Positions 45,066-53,761 are shown, counted from the first letter of the stretch. The stretch: DNA of 64,000 nt from Phycisphaeraceae bacterium (GCA_019636555.1 JAHBXH010000001.1:1518928-1582927), one strand, 5' to 3'. Notes: generated by a model from the letters alone, not told the origin. Numbers and translations are program-made.

Positions 45066-45818
45066 GTGCCGCTCTCGCTTTCCATTTCGAACATCTCGCC
45101 CGATCCGCGCGGGTCGCTCGCGCTGGCGTCATCGCTGATGGCGTCGCTCGGTGAGCCGCGGATCCAGTTCGACGCGACGCTCGCGGGTCTGCGGTCGCGG
45201 GATTTGGATCGCTCGGCGCGGCGGGATCTTGCTTCGATCCTCAAACGCGCGGGCGTGCGTGCGATGGGCATCGATCTGTTTCTGCCGCCGGCGCATCTGG
45301 CGGAATCGGCGCACGTCGATCGCGCGATCGGCGCCATCTTGGGCGCGATCGAATTGATATCGGAACTCGCGGCACTCGATGCGATCGAGTCGAAAGTGCT
45401 CTGTCTTTCGCTGCCGCCCAAGCCGCTCGCGCACGCGGTGCAGGCGATTTCCGGCGCCGCGCTCGAGCGCGGCGTGACGATCGCGGACTTCTCGCTGTCG
45501 GTCGCGGCGAATGTCCCAGCGTCCATCGCGCGCGGTGTCGATTGCGCGCAGGTTCTCGCCGCGGGGCAAGACCCGGCAGCGCTGATCGCGCGCGGCATTT
45601 CGGCGATCCGGCTTTGCGATTGGGATGGCGCGGCGCGGGTGCCGGTCGGAAAGGGACGCCTGGACGTGCGGTCTGTGGTCGCCTCGGCGTCGATTGCCGC
45701 GGCAATGGCGCCGGTGGTGATCGACCTGCGCGGGATCCGGGATGTTGCGCTGAACTGGGAAGAGGCGGCTCGCCGCGCGGTCCGAGAGTGGAACGAAGCG
45801 AGGCCGAGTGGCGGTTGA
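45066..45818 (+). CDS. Possible TIM-barrel sugar isomerase/epimerase-like protein
   Basis: A 250-residue Ala-rich protein starting at a GTG. The segments GLRSRDLDRSARRDLASILK, VRAMGIDLFLPPAHLAES and VDRAIGAILGAIELISEL fit the first strands and helices of xylose-isomerase-like TIM barrels, and IRLCDWDGAARVPVGKGRLD fits the last part of that fold. Metal ligands are not clear. It precedes the carboxyltransferase gene by 78 bp. The fold call is tentative; nothing about the substrate can be said. Confidence 0.6.
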   Translation: MPLSLSISNISPDPRGSLALASSLMASLGEPRIQFDATLAGLRSRDLDRSARRDLASILKRAGVRAMGIDLFLPPAHLAESAHVDRAIGAILGAIELISELAALDAIESKVLCLSLPPKPLAHAVQAISGAALERGVTIADFSLSVAANVPASIARGVDCAQVLAAGQDPAALIARGISAIRLCDWDGAARVPVGKGRLDVRSVVASASIAAAMAPVVIDLRGIRDVALNWEEAARRAVREWNEARPSGG

Positions 45819-45896
45819 TCGGGTGATCCGTGCCGCGGTTCGCAAGGGCGTTCTCGGCTATCCTGACCGACCCCGTCCCCCCCGTACGGAGTCACG

Positions 45897-47726
45897 ATGG
45901 CGACACAGACGACGACCCAGCCCGACGCAAAGGTTCAATCGCTTCGCGAGTTGACGGATTCGTACCTGAAGATCGAATCGCAGCTCAAGCAGGGCGGCGG
46001 CGCGAAGGCGATCGAGCGCCAGCACGAGAAGGGGCGATTGACCGCGCGTGAGCGCGTCGAGAAGCTCATCGACAAGGGGAGTTTCTTCCAGGAGTACGGG
46101 CTCTGGTGCGCGTACGAGATGTACAAAGAGCATGGCGGCGCGCCGGCGGCGGGTGTCGTCACGGGTGTGGGCACGGTGCAGGGACGGCGCTGCATGATCG
46201 TCGCGAACGACGCGACGGTGAAGGCGGGCGCGTTCTTCCCGATGACGTGCAAGAAGATCATCCGGGCGCAGGCGATCGCGATGATGGCGAGTCTGCCCCT
46301 GATCTACCTCGTTGACAGCGCGGGCGTGTATCTGCCTTTGCAGGAAGATGTGTTTCCTGATACCGATGATTTCGGACGCATCTTCCGAAACAACGCGGTG
46401 ATCAGCGCCGAGGGAATCCCGCAGATCGCGGCGATCATGGGCTACTGCGTCGCGGGGGGGGGATACCTGCCCGTGCTCTGCGACACGCTCCTGATGACGG
46501 AGGGTTCGGGACTTTATCTCGCCGGGCCGGCGCTCGTGAAGGCGGCGATCGGGCAGGAAGTCACCGACGAGGAACTCGGCGGCGCAGCGATGCACGCGAG
46601 CGTGAGCGGAACGATCGATTTCAAAGAGAAGGATGATGATGCGTGTTTGGCGCGGCTGCGCGAACTGGTCGCAAAGACCGGCGCTCATCGCTTTCATCCC
46701 GATCGGTTTGCCGAAGTGATGGGTTCGCCGGAGGCGATGGAGAAGTACTCGAAGTACATGCAGGTGATGGCCGAGCGGATGAAAGACGATCCGAACGTCG
46801 TTCACTACGAGGCAACATGCGACATCATCGAGGGCCAGATGCACGGCCGTCCGTTCAGGGCGACGAGCGAAATCTACGACGCGTTCACGGACAAATCGGG
46901 CGCCCAGTACGACGTGAAAGAAGTGCTGGCGTGCATCGTTGACGTTCGCGCAGAAAAGAACGCCGAAGGCCACGAGTCCCTCGCCCCTGACTTTGACGAA
47001 TACAAAGCCGATTACGGCCAATCCATCGTCTGTGGCTACGCCCACATCGGCACCCGCCCCTGCGGCATCGTCGCCAACCAGAAGAAACTGGTGCAGCGCA
47101 CCGTCGCCGGTGGCAAGACCGGGCCGACCAAGGCGGTGCAGATGCCCGGCGTGATCTATGACGACAGCGCCGACAAGGCCGCCCGCTTCATCATGGATTG
47201 CAACCAGCGCAAGATCCCGATCGTGTTCCTTCACGACACGACCGGTTTCATGGTCGGACGCGACAGCGAGCAGGGCGGCATCATCCGCGCCGGCGCGAAG
47301 ATGGTGAACGCGATGAGCAACTGCATCGTGCCCAAGATCGTCGTCATCACCGGGGGCAGTTATGGCGCGGGCAACTACGCGATGTGCGGGCGTGCATTCG
47401 ATCCGTTCCTGTCGTTCGCGTGGCCGAGCGCCAAATGCGCCGTGATGGGCGCGAACCAGGCGACCGGCGTGCTCACGACGATTGAAGAAGCCAGCCGCAA
47501 GCGCAAGGGCGAAACGATCGACCCCGAAACCCACAAGCAGATCTACAGTGCGATCCACGCGGGGTACACAGAGCAGGCCGATATCCGCCACGGCGCCGCG
47601 CGAGGCTGGCTCGACCGGATCATCGAGCCGCATAAAACCCGGGATGAACTGATCGAGGCGCTCGCGATCGCGGAGCAGGGGTGGGATTACAGCAAGCCGT
47701 TCAAGACGGGCGTGTTGCAGACGTAG
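45897..47726 (+). CDS. Acyl-CoA carboxylase carboxyltransferase subunit (methylcrotonyl-CoA type)
   Basis: Beta subunit of a biotin-dependent acyl-CoA carboxylase, 609 residues. Features include RLTARERVEKLIDKGSFFQE, LPLIYLVDSAGVYLPLQEDV, the oxyanion loop MGYCVAGGGYLP and the C-terminal lobe's FLHDTTGFMVGRDSEQGGII and GGSYGAGNYAMCGRAFDP. The GFMVG and SYGAGNYAMCGRA segments are those of methylcrotonyl-CoA carboxylase. With HMG-CoA lyase and hydratases nearby this supports leucine catabolism. The biotin carboxylase (alpha) subunit is not in the window. A run of nine Gs at 46454-46462 encodes the conserved Gly loop. Confidence 0.9.
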   Translation: MATQTTTQPDAKVQSLRELTDSYLKIESQLKQGGGAKAIERQHEKGRLTARERVEKLIDKGSFFQEYGLWCAYEMYKEHGGAPAAGVVTGVGTVQGRRCMIVANDATVKAGAFFPMTCKKIIRAQAIAMMASLPLIYLVDSAGVYLPLQEDVFPDTDDFGRIFRNNAVISAEGIPQIAAIMGYCVAGGGYLPVLCDTLLMTEGSGLYLAGPALVKAAIGQEVTDEELGGAAMHASVSGTIDFKEKDDDACLARLRELVAKTGAHRFHPDRFAEVMGSPEAMEKYSKYMQVMAERMKDDPNVVHYEATCDIIEGQMHGRPFRATSEIYDAFTDKSGAQYDVKEVLACIVDVRAEKNAEGHESLAPDFDEYKADYGQSIVCGYAHIGTRPCGIVANQKKLVQRTVAGGKTGPTKAVQMPGVIYDDSADKAARFIMDCNQRKIPIVFLHDTTGFMVGRDSEQGGIIRAGAKMVNAMSNCIVPKIVVITGGSYGAGNYAMCGRAFDPFLSFAWPSAKCAVMGANQATGVLTTIEEASRKRKGETIDPETHKQIYSAIHAGYTEQADIRHGAARGWLDRIIEPHKTRDELIEALAIAEQGWDYSKPFKTGVLQT

Positions 47727-47889
47727 CGCCGGTGCAGCATGCTGGACCAATAACTGAATTGTGAAGATCGCACGGAAATGGCTTTCGGGCGCGCCCGATA
47801 GGGCAGTCGTTCGCTATAGTGTCTTGACGTTCATGCTGTAGGAGGCGTGGGCGCACTGCGTTTTCGTGGGTTTTTGAGAGAGGCAAGAC

Positions 47890-48795
47890 ATGCAGAAGTT
47901 TGTGTTCGGCGCTGCCGCGCTCGCGGCGGGCGTCATGGTCCAGGTTGCTGGCGCTTCGGCCATCAACGACTGGAATCTCATTGTCAAGAACAAGCTCACG
48001 TCGTCTTCGGAAGTCGAAGGAAGGACGATGGTGGGGCAGCTTTCGGGCACGTCGAACTACGGGACGAAGCTGCTGCCGACATCGAGCTATCTGAATATCG
48101 ATTCGCTGGTGGTCGGTTCGGGCGGTTCGGGCTCGAGCAATTACCAGGTGAACTCCGGGCGCGCCCGCCTGTTCGGCAGCAAGGGCGCGGCGAACTTCAA
48201 CATGAACGGCGGCGGCGCGCTGATCCAGAACGACAGCAATGTCGGTTCGATGATCTCGAGCGCCTGGGCGGATGTGACCAATGCGTCTTCGTACTGCTCG
48301 AGCCTGAGCGCGACGAACACGGTCACCATCCCCAACAGCCAGCCAGCGGGTGTGATGTTCAATGCGATCGCGGGCGTCGGCGGCGTGGCGGTCTTCAACG
48401 TCAACGGCAATTCGCTCTTCCAGAACAGCCTTGTCCAGCAGATGGACATCGCGATGAACGGCGCCTCGACCGTCATCATCAATGTCGCCGGCACGAACAT
48501 CACCTACAACGGCGGCAACATGCTCGGCGGGTTCAACATCCCCAACGCCTCCAAGATCATCTGGAACTTCTACGAGGCCACGACCCTGAACATCGACCGC
48601 CACTTCTTCGGTGCGATCCTCGCCCCGAAGGCCACGATGTCGAATTCAACGGCGATCGAGGGCAGCGTCTTCACTGACACGTTCAACCAGAACGGCGAAG
48701 TGCACCTGCCGAACTTCAGCGGGAACATCCCGGCGCCGGGCGCTTTGGCTCTAGGCGGATTCGGTCTGCTGCTCGCCGGTCGTCGCCGTCGGTGA
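47890..48795 (+). CDS. Choice-of-anchor A family protein with PEP-CTERM-like tail
   Basis: A 301-residue secreted protein. The signal peptide (MQKFVFGAAALAAGVMVQVA) leads into a choice-of-anchor A domain: WNLIVKNKLTSSSEVEGRTM and VGQLSGTSNYGT at its start, IPNASKIIWNFYEATTLNID and FFGAILAPKATMS near its end. The C-terminus PAPGALALGGFGLLLAGRRRR is a P-x-P sorting tail like that at 10697. A GAGAGAGG precedes the ATG and a strong terminator follows. It sits between two leucine-pathway genes without an obvious link to them. Surface function unknown. Confidence 0.85.
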   Translation: MQKFVFGAAALAAGVMVQVAGASAINDWNLIVKNKLTSSSEVEGRTMVGQLSGTSNYGTKLLPTSSYLNIDSLVVGSGGSGSSNYQVNSGRARLFGSKGAANFNMNGGGALIQNDSNVGSMISSAWADVTNASSYCSSLSATNTVTIPNSQPAGVMFNAIAGVGGVAVFNVNGNSLFQNSLVQQMDIAMNGASTVIINVAGTNITYNGGNMLGGFNIPNASKIIWNFYEATTLNIDRHFFGAILAPKATMSNSTAIEGSVFTDTFNQNGEVHLPNFSGNIPAPGALALGGFGLLLAGRRRR

Positions 48796-48830
48796 GGCGG
48801 CCCCGCATCGACGAAATGATCAGATTGATC

Positions 48831-48864
48831 CGGGCGGGAGCGCGTGCTCCCGCCCGTTTTCGTT
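48831..48864 (+). terminator. Rho-independent terminator
   Basis: An 11-bp perfect stem (48831-48841 with 48846-48856, CGGGCGGGAGC/GCTCCCGCCCG), loop GCGT, then TTTTCGTTG. Confidence 0.9.
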
Positions 48865-48913
48865 GCCGCGGCGAGATACGCGTGCCGAGAGGCCGTTTCG
48901 CTACGATGCGAAT

Positions 48914-50353
48914 GTGAGCGAACTTGTCCGCATCACCGATGTTTCCCCGCGCGACGGGCTTCAGAACGAGCCCGGCGTGATCCCCACGGCCGACAAGGCC
49001 GAACTCGTCGAGTTGCTCTGCAAGACGGGCGTGGACGAGATCGAGGTGACGAGCTTTGTGAGTCCGAAGTGGGTGCCGCAGTTGGGGGATGCGCAAGAGG
49101 TGTTTGCGCGGCTTCTGAAACCCCCTCCCCGAGGGAGGGGGCAGGGGGTGGGCGAGGAATTGCCAACAGCGACACCATTTTGGCAGCCTCCGGCCCGCAA
49201 TGCGCTCACCATGCGGCGAGCTCGCGAACTGCGCGCGAGAATGACTGGTCCAGAGTGGATCCTCTGGACGCACCTTCGCAAACGCGAGTTGATGGGGTTG
49301 AAGTTTCGGCGTCAGCACCCGTTCGGGCCGTTCATTCTCGATTATTTTTGCCAGGATCGATTGTTGGTCGTCGAGTTGGACGGAAGGTCGCATGACGATC
49401 CCGATTCCAAGCGACGTGACGCAGAGCGAAGCGATTACTTGGAATCCTGCGGGCTTTCCGTCTTGCGAGTGAGGAATGATCGTGTCATCGCTGATGGCTT
49501 AGCTGTTGCAAAGTACATTCGAAGAGTTGCGCAGGCGATTCCTGATGAGAAGGAACGACGCTTGTTTCCCTCGCGTCACGCGCCCACCCCCCAACCCCCT
49601 CCCTCGGGGAGGGGGCTCCTGCATCCCGTGTTCTCGGCTTTGGTGCCGAATGAGCGCGGGTTGCAGGGTGCTCTCGATACCAATCGTCTCGCGCACAGAC
49701 ACTTGATAGAAAAAGTCTCCGTCTTCACCGCTGCATCAGAGACGTTCTGCCAGAAAAACATCAACTGCTCGATCGCGGAATCCATCGATCGGTTTCGGCC
49801 GGTTGTTTCGGCGGCGCATCAGAATGGGATTGAGGTTCGGGCGTACATTTCGTGCGTGATCGCGTGCCCATTCGAGGGGCCGATCCCGGCTGCCGCGGTT
49901 GCCGACGTTGCCAAGCGGTTGATGGACTTGGGAGTGGATGAAGTCGACTACGGTGACACCATCGGCGCGGGATCGGCGGAGACAACGCGAGCGCTTCTGA
50001 AAGAAGTGCGGAACGTCGTTCCGATTGCTGGCGGGCGCGTGCTCAGTACTCTCCACCTCCACGACACCTTCGGCCGCGCGGCGGAGTGTGTGCGTGCCGC
50101 GCTCGATGTGGGCGTGCGGTCCTTCGATGGTTCGGTTGCCGGCTTGGGCGGGTGTCCCTATGCGAGCAAGACGCTCCCCGACGGGACGATCCAGCGTGCG
50201 CCGGGGAATATTTCGACGGAACTTCTCGTGCGCACGGTTCACGAAGCGGGTTACAAAACGAATGTGGATCTGGAGGCGTTGAGCGCTGCCGCGGCATTTG
50301 CACGTGAGATCGTCGCCAAGTCGCGTGCGGGCGATGGAAAGGGAAGCGCATGA
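48914..50353 (+). CDS. Hydroxymethylglutaryl-CoA lyase with in-frame DUF559 nuclease-domain insert
   Basis: The lyase splits HMG-CoA into acetyl-CoA and acetoacetate, the last step of leucine breakdown. Residues 1 to about 69 (ITDVSPRDGLQNEPG, EVTSFVSPKWVPQLGDAQEV) and about 238-479 (ALVPNERGLQGALD, FCQKNINCSIAES, the His pair in LHLHDTFGRA, the Cys in VAGLGGCPYA) make a complete lyase with all known active-site residues. Between them, in the same frame, are about 168 extra residues. These hold a DUF559 (Vsr/PD-(D/E)xK-like) domain, from RARELRARMTGPEWILW through FGPFILDYFCQDRLLVVELD to VLRVRND, flanked by Pro/Gly peptides encoded by inverted repeats. The insert falls at the loop after EVFARLLK, where other lyases have a few residues. 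The GTG at 48914 fits the family start. The next gene overlaps by ATGA. Confidence 0.9.
   Translation: MSELVRITDVSPRDGLQNEPGVIPTADKAELVELLCKTGVDEIEVTSFVSPKWVPQLGDAQEVFARLLKPPPRGRGQGVGEELPTATPFWQPPARNALTMRRARELRARMTGPEWILWTHLRKRELMGLKFRRQHPFGPFILDYFCQDRLLVVELDGRSHDDPDSKRRDAERSDYLESCGLSVLRVRNDRVIADGLAVAKYIRRVAQAIPDEKERRLFPSRHAPTPQPPPSGRGLLHPVFSALVPNERGLQGALDTNRLAHRHLIEKVSVFTAASETFCQKNINCSIAESIDRFRPVVSAAHQNGIEVRAYISCVIACPFEGPIPAAAVADVAKRLMDLGVDEVDYGDTIGAGSAETTRALLKEVRNVVPIAGGRVLSTLHLHDTFGRAAECVRAALDVGVRSFDGSVAGLGGCPYASKTLPDGTIQRAPGNISTELLVRTVHEAGYKTNVDLEALSAAAAFAREIVAKSRAGDGKGSA
49121..49155 (+). repeat. G-rich palindromic repeat, left end of DUF559 cassette
   Basis: A perfect 9-bp palindrome CCCCCTCCC/GGGAGGGGG around CGA (49121-49141), followed by CAGGGGGTGGGCGA. 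It encodes KPPPRGRGQGVG in the lyase frame. Confidence 0.85.
49582..49615 (-). repeat. G-rich palindromic repeat, right end of DUF559 cassette (inverted)
   Basis: The palindrome CCCCCTCCC/GGGAGGGGG around TCG (49595-49615) preceded by GCCCACCCCCCAA. Read on the reverse strand it matches the left copy base for base across the palindrome, centre and GGGTGGGCG tail apart from a short spacer difference. Confidence 0.85.
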
Positions 50354-51087
50354 TCAAGTCGGCGCTCCAAGGCGACGTGTTCGAGATCGCGCTTTCGCGC
50401 CCGGAAAAGCGGAACGCGCTCACGCCCGAAATGCTGACGGATCTGCGAGCCGCAATCGCCACGGCACCGAAAGAAGCCGGGGCGTTCTTGCTGAGTGGCG
50501 AAGGCGCGGCGTTCTGCGCCGGCTTCGACCTTTCGCGTTGCAAGGATTCTCCGGACGGCGCGGTGATGCGAGCGCTTTTGAACGGGCTGCACCTGTGCAT
50601 CGGTGCGCTCGCGGCACTCGACAGTCCGGTCATCATCGCGGCGCATGGAGCGGCAATTGCCGGCGGGTGCGCACTCCTGGGTGGCGGCGACGTGATCGTG
50701 ACGAACGCGGATGCGAAACTGGGCTATCCGGTCGCGCGGTTGGGCGTTTCCCCCGCGGTCTCGGCTCCGTTCCTTCGCAATCTTGTCGGTGACGGCCCAA
50801 CGCGAGCGCGTGAACTGGAGAATGGCCTGATCGACGGACGGGCGGCAATGGCGTGCGGGCTTGCGCATGAGTGCACGGACCGGGCCGAAGAAGTGCAAGA
50901 GCGGGCGAGTGCGATCGCGCAAGTTCTGGCGGCAAAGCCCCGCGGTGCGATGGCGGCAACGAAGCAATGGCTGAGAACGATCGTTCCGGTGCGGAGCGGA
51001 GAAGATGGGCTGCGGGCATCGCTTTCGCTGGTCGGGGGTGAAGAGGAGCAGCGGCTGCTTCCGCTGGCGTGGAGTTCTACCAGATAG
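50350..51087 (+). CDS. Enoyl-CoA hydratase/isomerase family protein
   Basis: A 245-residue crotonase-fold protein. SRPEKRNALTPEMLTDLR opens the family signature; the two oxyanion-hole loops are GEGAAFCAGFDLSRC and AAHGAAIAGGCALLGGGDVI. It overlaps the lyase stop by ATGA, so translation is coupled. In leucine breakdown a methylglutaconyl-CoA hydratase is expected next to methylcrotonyl-CoA carboxylase and HMG-CoA lyase; this protein or the next could fill that role. The usual catalytic Glu positions are not obvious, so the exact reaction is open. Confidence 0.85.
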   Translation: MIKSALQGDVFEIALSRPEKRNALTPEMLTDLRAAIATAPKEAGAFLLSGEGAAFCAGFDLSRCKDSPDGAVMRALLNGLHLCIGALAALDSPVIIAAHGAAIAGGCALLGGGDVIVTNADAKLGYPVARLGVSPAVSAPFLRNLVGDGPTRARELENGLIDGRAAMACGLAHECTDRAEEVQERASAIAQVLAAKPRGAMAATKQWLRTIVPVRSGEDGLRASLSLVGGEEEQRLLPLAWSSTR

Positions 51088-51100
51088 ATATGGGCAATTC

Positions 51101-51847
51101 ATGAACTTTGTAACGCTTTCAGTCGAAGGTCCGGTCACGACGCTCACGCTGAATCGATCCGATGCGCGCAACGCGCTCTCGCTCGATCTTCTGCGCGATC
51201 TGCACAGCGCGGTGGATTCGATGCAGGTGGCGGGCGGGCCGCACGTGCTCGTTGTCACCGGCGCCGGCAAAGCCTTCTGCGCCGGAATGGATTTGAAGGC
51301 GGTGCTCGGGCACAACGATCTCGCGCTCGAATTGCTCACGTCGCTCGCGAAGCTGACCGTGAAGATTCGAGCGCTGCCGATGGTCGTGGTCGCGAAAGTG
51401 AACGGCGCCGCGATCGGAGGCGGGTGCGGGCTTGCGTGCGTTTGCGATCTCGCGGTCACGCACGCGGACTCGAAGATGGGCTACCCGGAGGTGGACCTCG
51501 GTGTCTGCCCGGCGGTGGTCGCGCCGTGGCTGGTTCGGAAAGTGGGGGCGGGGCGGGCTCGCAAGATTCTGCTCAGCGGCGGTCTGATGTCGGGGCGCAA
51601 GGCGCACGCTTGCGGCATGATCGATGTGCTGTGTGAATCGGCGGCGGAACTGGACGCGGCGACCGACTCGGTTGTGAAGAGGCTGGCGTCGGGCGGGCCG
51701 AACGCCCTCGCGGCGACAAAGAAGCTGCTGAACGAACTCGACGGTTCGCTTGATGAGGCGATCGTGATGAAGGGGGCGCAGCTTTCGGCCTCGGTGCTCG
51801 CGACGCCGGATGCGCAGGCGAGGTTGCGGGCAAAGCTGGGGGGGTAG
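51101..51847 (+). CDS. Enoyl-CoA hydratase, probable methylglutaconyl-CoA hydratase
   Basis: A 248-residue crotonase-fold protein with LNRSDARNALSLDLLRDL, oxyanion loops GAGKAFCAGMDLKAVL and AKVNGAAIGGGCGLACVCDL, and the substrate segment MGYPEVDLGVCPAVVAPWLV. The frame is open upstream across the end of the previous gene, but the ATG at 51101 gives the normal start, 13 bases after the previous stop. Context suggests methylglutaconyl-CoA hydratase in the leucine pathway; this is inferred. Confidence 0.86.
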   Translation: MNFVTLSVEGPVTTLTLNRSDARNALSLDLLRDLHSAVDSMQVAGGPHVLVVTGAGKAFCAGMDLKAVLGHNDLALELLTSLAKLTVKIRALPMVVVAKVNGAAIGGGCGLACVCDLAVTHADSKMGYPEVDLGVCPAVVAPWLVRKVGAGRARKILLSGGLMSGRKAHACGMIDVLCESAAELDAATDSVVKRLASGGPNALAATKKLLNELDGSLDEAIVMKGAQLSASVLATPDAQARLRAKLGG

Positions 51848-51900
51848 CGCAAAGAGAAGAAGAGAAGGAGAGATAAAGAGACGGAGTGGCGGCTTCGCGG

Positions 51901-52692
51901 CTATTTGATGATGGAGCGCACGCCGGGGAGCGCTGCAAGCTTGCCCTGCACGATTTCCCACTCCGCGTGGTGCATCGAGAAGTACAGGCTTGAGCCGCCG
52001 AAAAGGGCGAGGATCGCGACGACCCAAAGCACCTTGAGCCATGAACGATGGCTCTTCATAAAGCCATAAACCGGCATTGAGATCCCGAGCGGCAGGAAGA
52101 CTGCTCCGAAGATTCCGATCGCGGCCCAGATCGGCTTCTTGTCGTTGAGCGTGACGGCGATGGTGATGACGTAGGTCACGGCGAGGAAGAACGCCCATGC
52201 CGCGATGTAGAGATACATCGTTTTCAGGTTGCTTGATCCGATGGCCCACATCGCGATGAAGAGCGTGCACCAGGCGATGAACTGGTTGCGCGGGCCGAAG
52301 TAGAAATTGGGGATATAGGCGGAGACTTCATCCGTGATGCGGCGCGCGATCGGGCCGAGCGTGTCCGCCTGCATTCCTTGAGGGAGTTGCTCGGAAGCGG
52401 GCGCGGTGTTGTACTTGCACGAAACGCAGATGGTGGAGTCTTTGCCTAGGAGCGTGCCGCACTGCGGGCAGAACTCCTGGTGCATCGTGGAGAAGTAGTC
52501 GATCCCGGCGTGGGTCGCGGTCTCGGACATCGCATTGGCGCCGGCCTGACTCCCCGAGCGGCTGCCCGTTTTGACGTCGATGCCTTCGCGCGTGGCGCAC
52601 TCCATGCACGCGTAGCGCCCGGTCTTGTCCTTGACTCGGCGCTTCTTGGAAACATCGATCCCGCAAATGACGCAGACTTTGTCGTCGACCAC
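51901..52692 (-). CDS. Zinc-ribbon membrane protein of unknown function
   Basis: A 263-residue protein. Two N-terminal Cys clusters (CVICGIDVSK...CMECA and CPQCGTLLGKDSTICVSC) look like zinc ribbons; about four transmembrane helices follow in the second half (FIAWCTLFIAMWAIG, LYIAAWAFFLAVTYVITIAV, WAAIGIFGAVFLPLGISMPV, LKVLWVVAILALFGGSSLYF). The start is a GTG with GAGG upstream. It lies alone on the reverse strand between crotonase-family genes. No known family beyond the zinc ribbon. Confidence 0.78.
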   Translation of the reverse strand: MVDDKVCVICGIDVSKKRRVKDKTGRYACMECATREGIDVKTGSRSGSQAGANAMSETATHAGIDYFSTMHQEFCPQCGTLLGKDSTICVSCKYNTAPASEQLPQGMQADTLGPIARRITDEVSAYIPNFYFGPRNQFIAWCTLFIAMWAIGSSNLKTMYLYIAAWAFFLAVTYVITIAVTLNDKKPIWAAIGIFGAVFLPLGISMPVYGFMKSHRSWLKVLWVVAILALFGGSSLYFSMHHAEWEIVQGKLAALPGVRSIIK

Positions 52693-52843
52693 GTGCTGTC
52701 CTCGCCCCCAAATGTGTTGCTAATAGTCTACCAACTTCAGCGCACTTGTTGGTCAATCGGTTCTCTGCCTTTCGGTACGCGAATCACCGGGCTTCGTTCA
52801 GTCATATTTCCTACGCTCCTCACACTTTCAGCGGAGAACCGAA

Positions 52844-53761
52844 TTGAGCAACGCCACTCCCCTTCCGATCGACCGCGCCGCCGACGGGTTCGCCACGCTC
52901 ACCCTCGAACAACCGGGAAAGCCGGTCGTGGTGCTGGACCTGGAGCTGCTCCAAAGGCTCGATGCGGCTCTCAAAACCTTGGCGGGCGCCGGGGGGCGCG
53001 ACATTCGGGGCTTAATTGTCCGGTCGGCTTCGGATAGGGTCTTTGTGGCCGGGGCGGACTTGAAAACGATTTCAGAGTGGGATGATGACCAGCTCGACCG
53101 GTATCTCGAGTTCGGGCAGCGCGTTTTCTGCACATTGGCGACGCTCCCGTTCCCGACCGTGGCGGCGATCAACGGTGCCGCCTTGGGAGGGGGTTTGGAG
53201 CTGGCGATGCACTGCGATGCGCTTGTCGCCGCACCTCCGGCCGGGAGAGACGGCCAGCCGGGGAAGCCCTATCCGGTGGGCTTGCCGGAGTGTTCGCTCG
53301 GGCTGTGCCCGGGATGGGGCGGAACGAACCTGTACCCGCTCAGCCTCGACAACCCTGCAGACGCCATCCGGCTTTGCATCGAGGGAAAGCCGATGCTGTT
53401 CGAGGAGGCGAAGGCGTCGGGATTGTTCGCGGAAATCGCGAGTTCTCAGGGCGAATTGCTCGAAACCGCGAAGACGTGGCTGAAGTCGGCCGCGGCGAAC
53501 GCGGCAGTGGTGAACTACTCGGAAGTGGACCCGTGGAAGCGGTCGCCGGCACAGGCGACCAAGACGCTGCTGTCGATCGATCGAATGCGAGGGGAACTGC
53601 CGCCGAGTGAGGAGTCAAAGGTTGTGCTCGAGTGCCTCAACACGGGACTGACGAAGGGCTATCTGGCGGCGCTGGCGGCGGAACGCAAGCACCTTGTGCG
53701 ACTCCGGCACACGCCGAAAGCCAAGCAGGCGCTGGCGGCGTTCTTTGCCCGGGGGAAATAG
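52844..53761 (+). CDS. Enoyl-CoA hydratase/isomerase family protein
   Basis: A 305-residue crotonase-fold protein with oxyanion loops SDRVFVAGADLKTISEW and AINGAALGGGLELAMHCDAL, like the hydratase half of FadB/FadJ multifunctional enzymes. The segment YPVGLPECSLGLCPGWGGTN carries the Glu and Pro-Gly-x-Gly-Gly-T pattern of that group. The dehydrogenase half is absent; instead there is a roughly 100-residue helical C-terminus. The TTG start at 52844 is supported by GGAGA upstream. It precedes the acyl-CoA dehydrogenase gene, consistent with beta-oxidation. Confidence 0.86.
   Translation: MSNATPLPIDRAADGFATLTLEQPGKPVVVLDLELLQRLDAALKTLAGAGGRDIRGLIVRSASDRVFVAGADLKTISEWDDDQLDRYLEFGQRVFCTLATLPFPTVAAINGAALGGGLELAMHCDALVAAPPAGRDGQPGKPYPVGLPECSLGLCPGWGGTNLYPLSLDNPADAIRLCIEGKPMLFEEAKASGLFAEIASSQGELLETAKTWLKSAAANAAVVNYSEVDPWKRSPAQATKTLLSIDRMRGELPPSEESKVVLECLNTGLTKGYLAALAAERKHLVRLRHTPKAKQALAAFFARGK

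Larger units (their letters stand above)
49121..49618 (+). mobile_element. DUF559 cassette bounded by inverted G-rich palindromic repeats
   Basis: The insert inside the HMG-CoA lyase gene. Its ends are two copies of the same repeat in opposite orientation (49121-49155 and 49582-49615), and its interior encodes one DUF559 domain (about 49205-49495) in the host frame. An internal ATG at 49211 could also start a free nuclease-domain protein. No transposase, recombinase or intein splice residues are visible. Mobility is inferred from structure only. Confidence 0.65.

Noticed and set aside
45858..47750. A 630-codon reverse open frame opposite the carboxyltransferase
   Set aside because: Antisense shadow of a well-recognised gene.
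49121..49618. Intein in the HMG-CoA lyase gene
   Set aside because: No Cys/Ser/Thr at the left junction, no His-Asn at the right junction and no splicing blocks; the interior is a DUF559 domain bounded by DNA palindromes.
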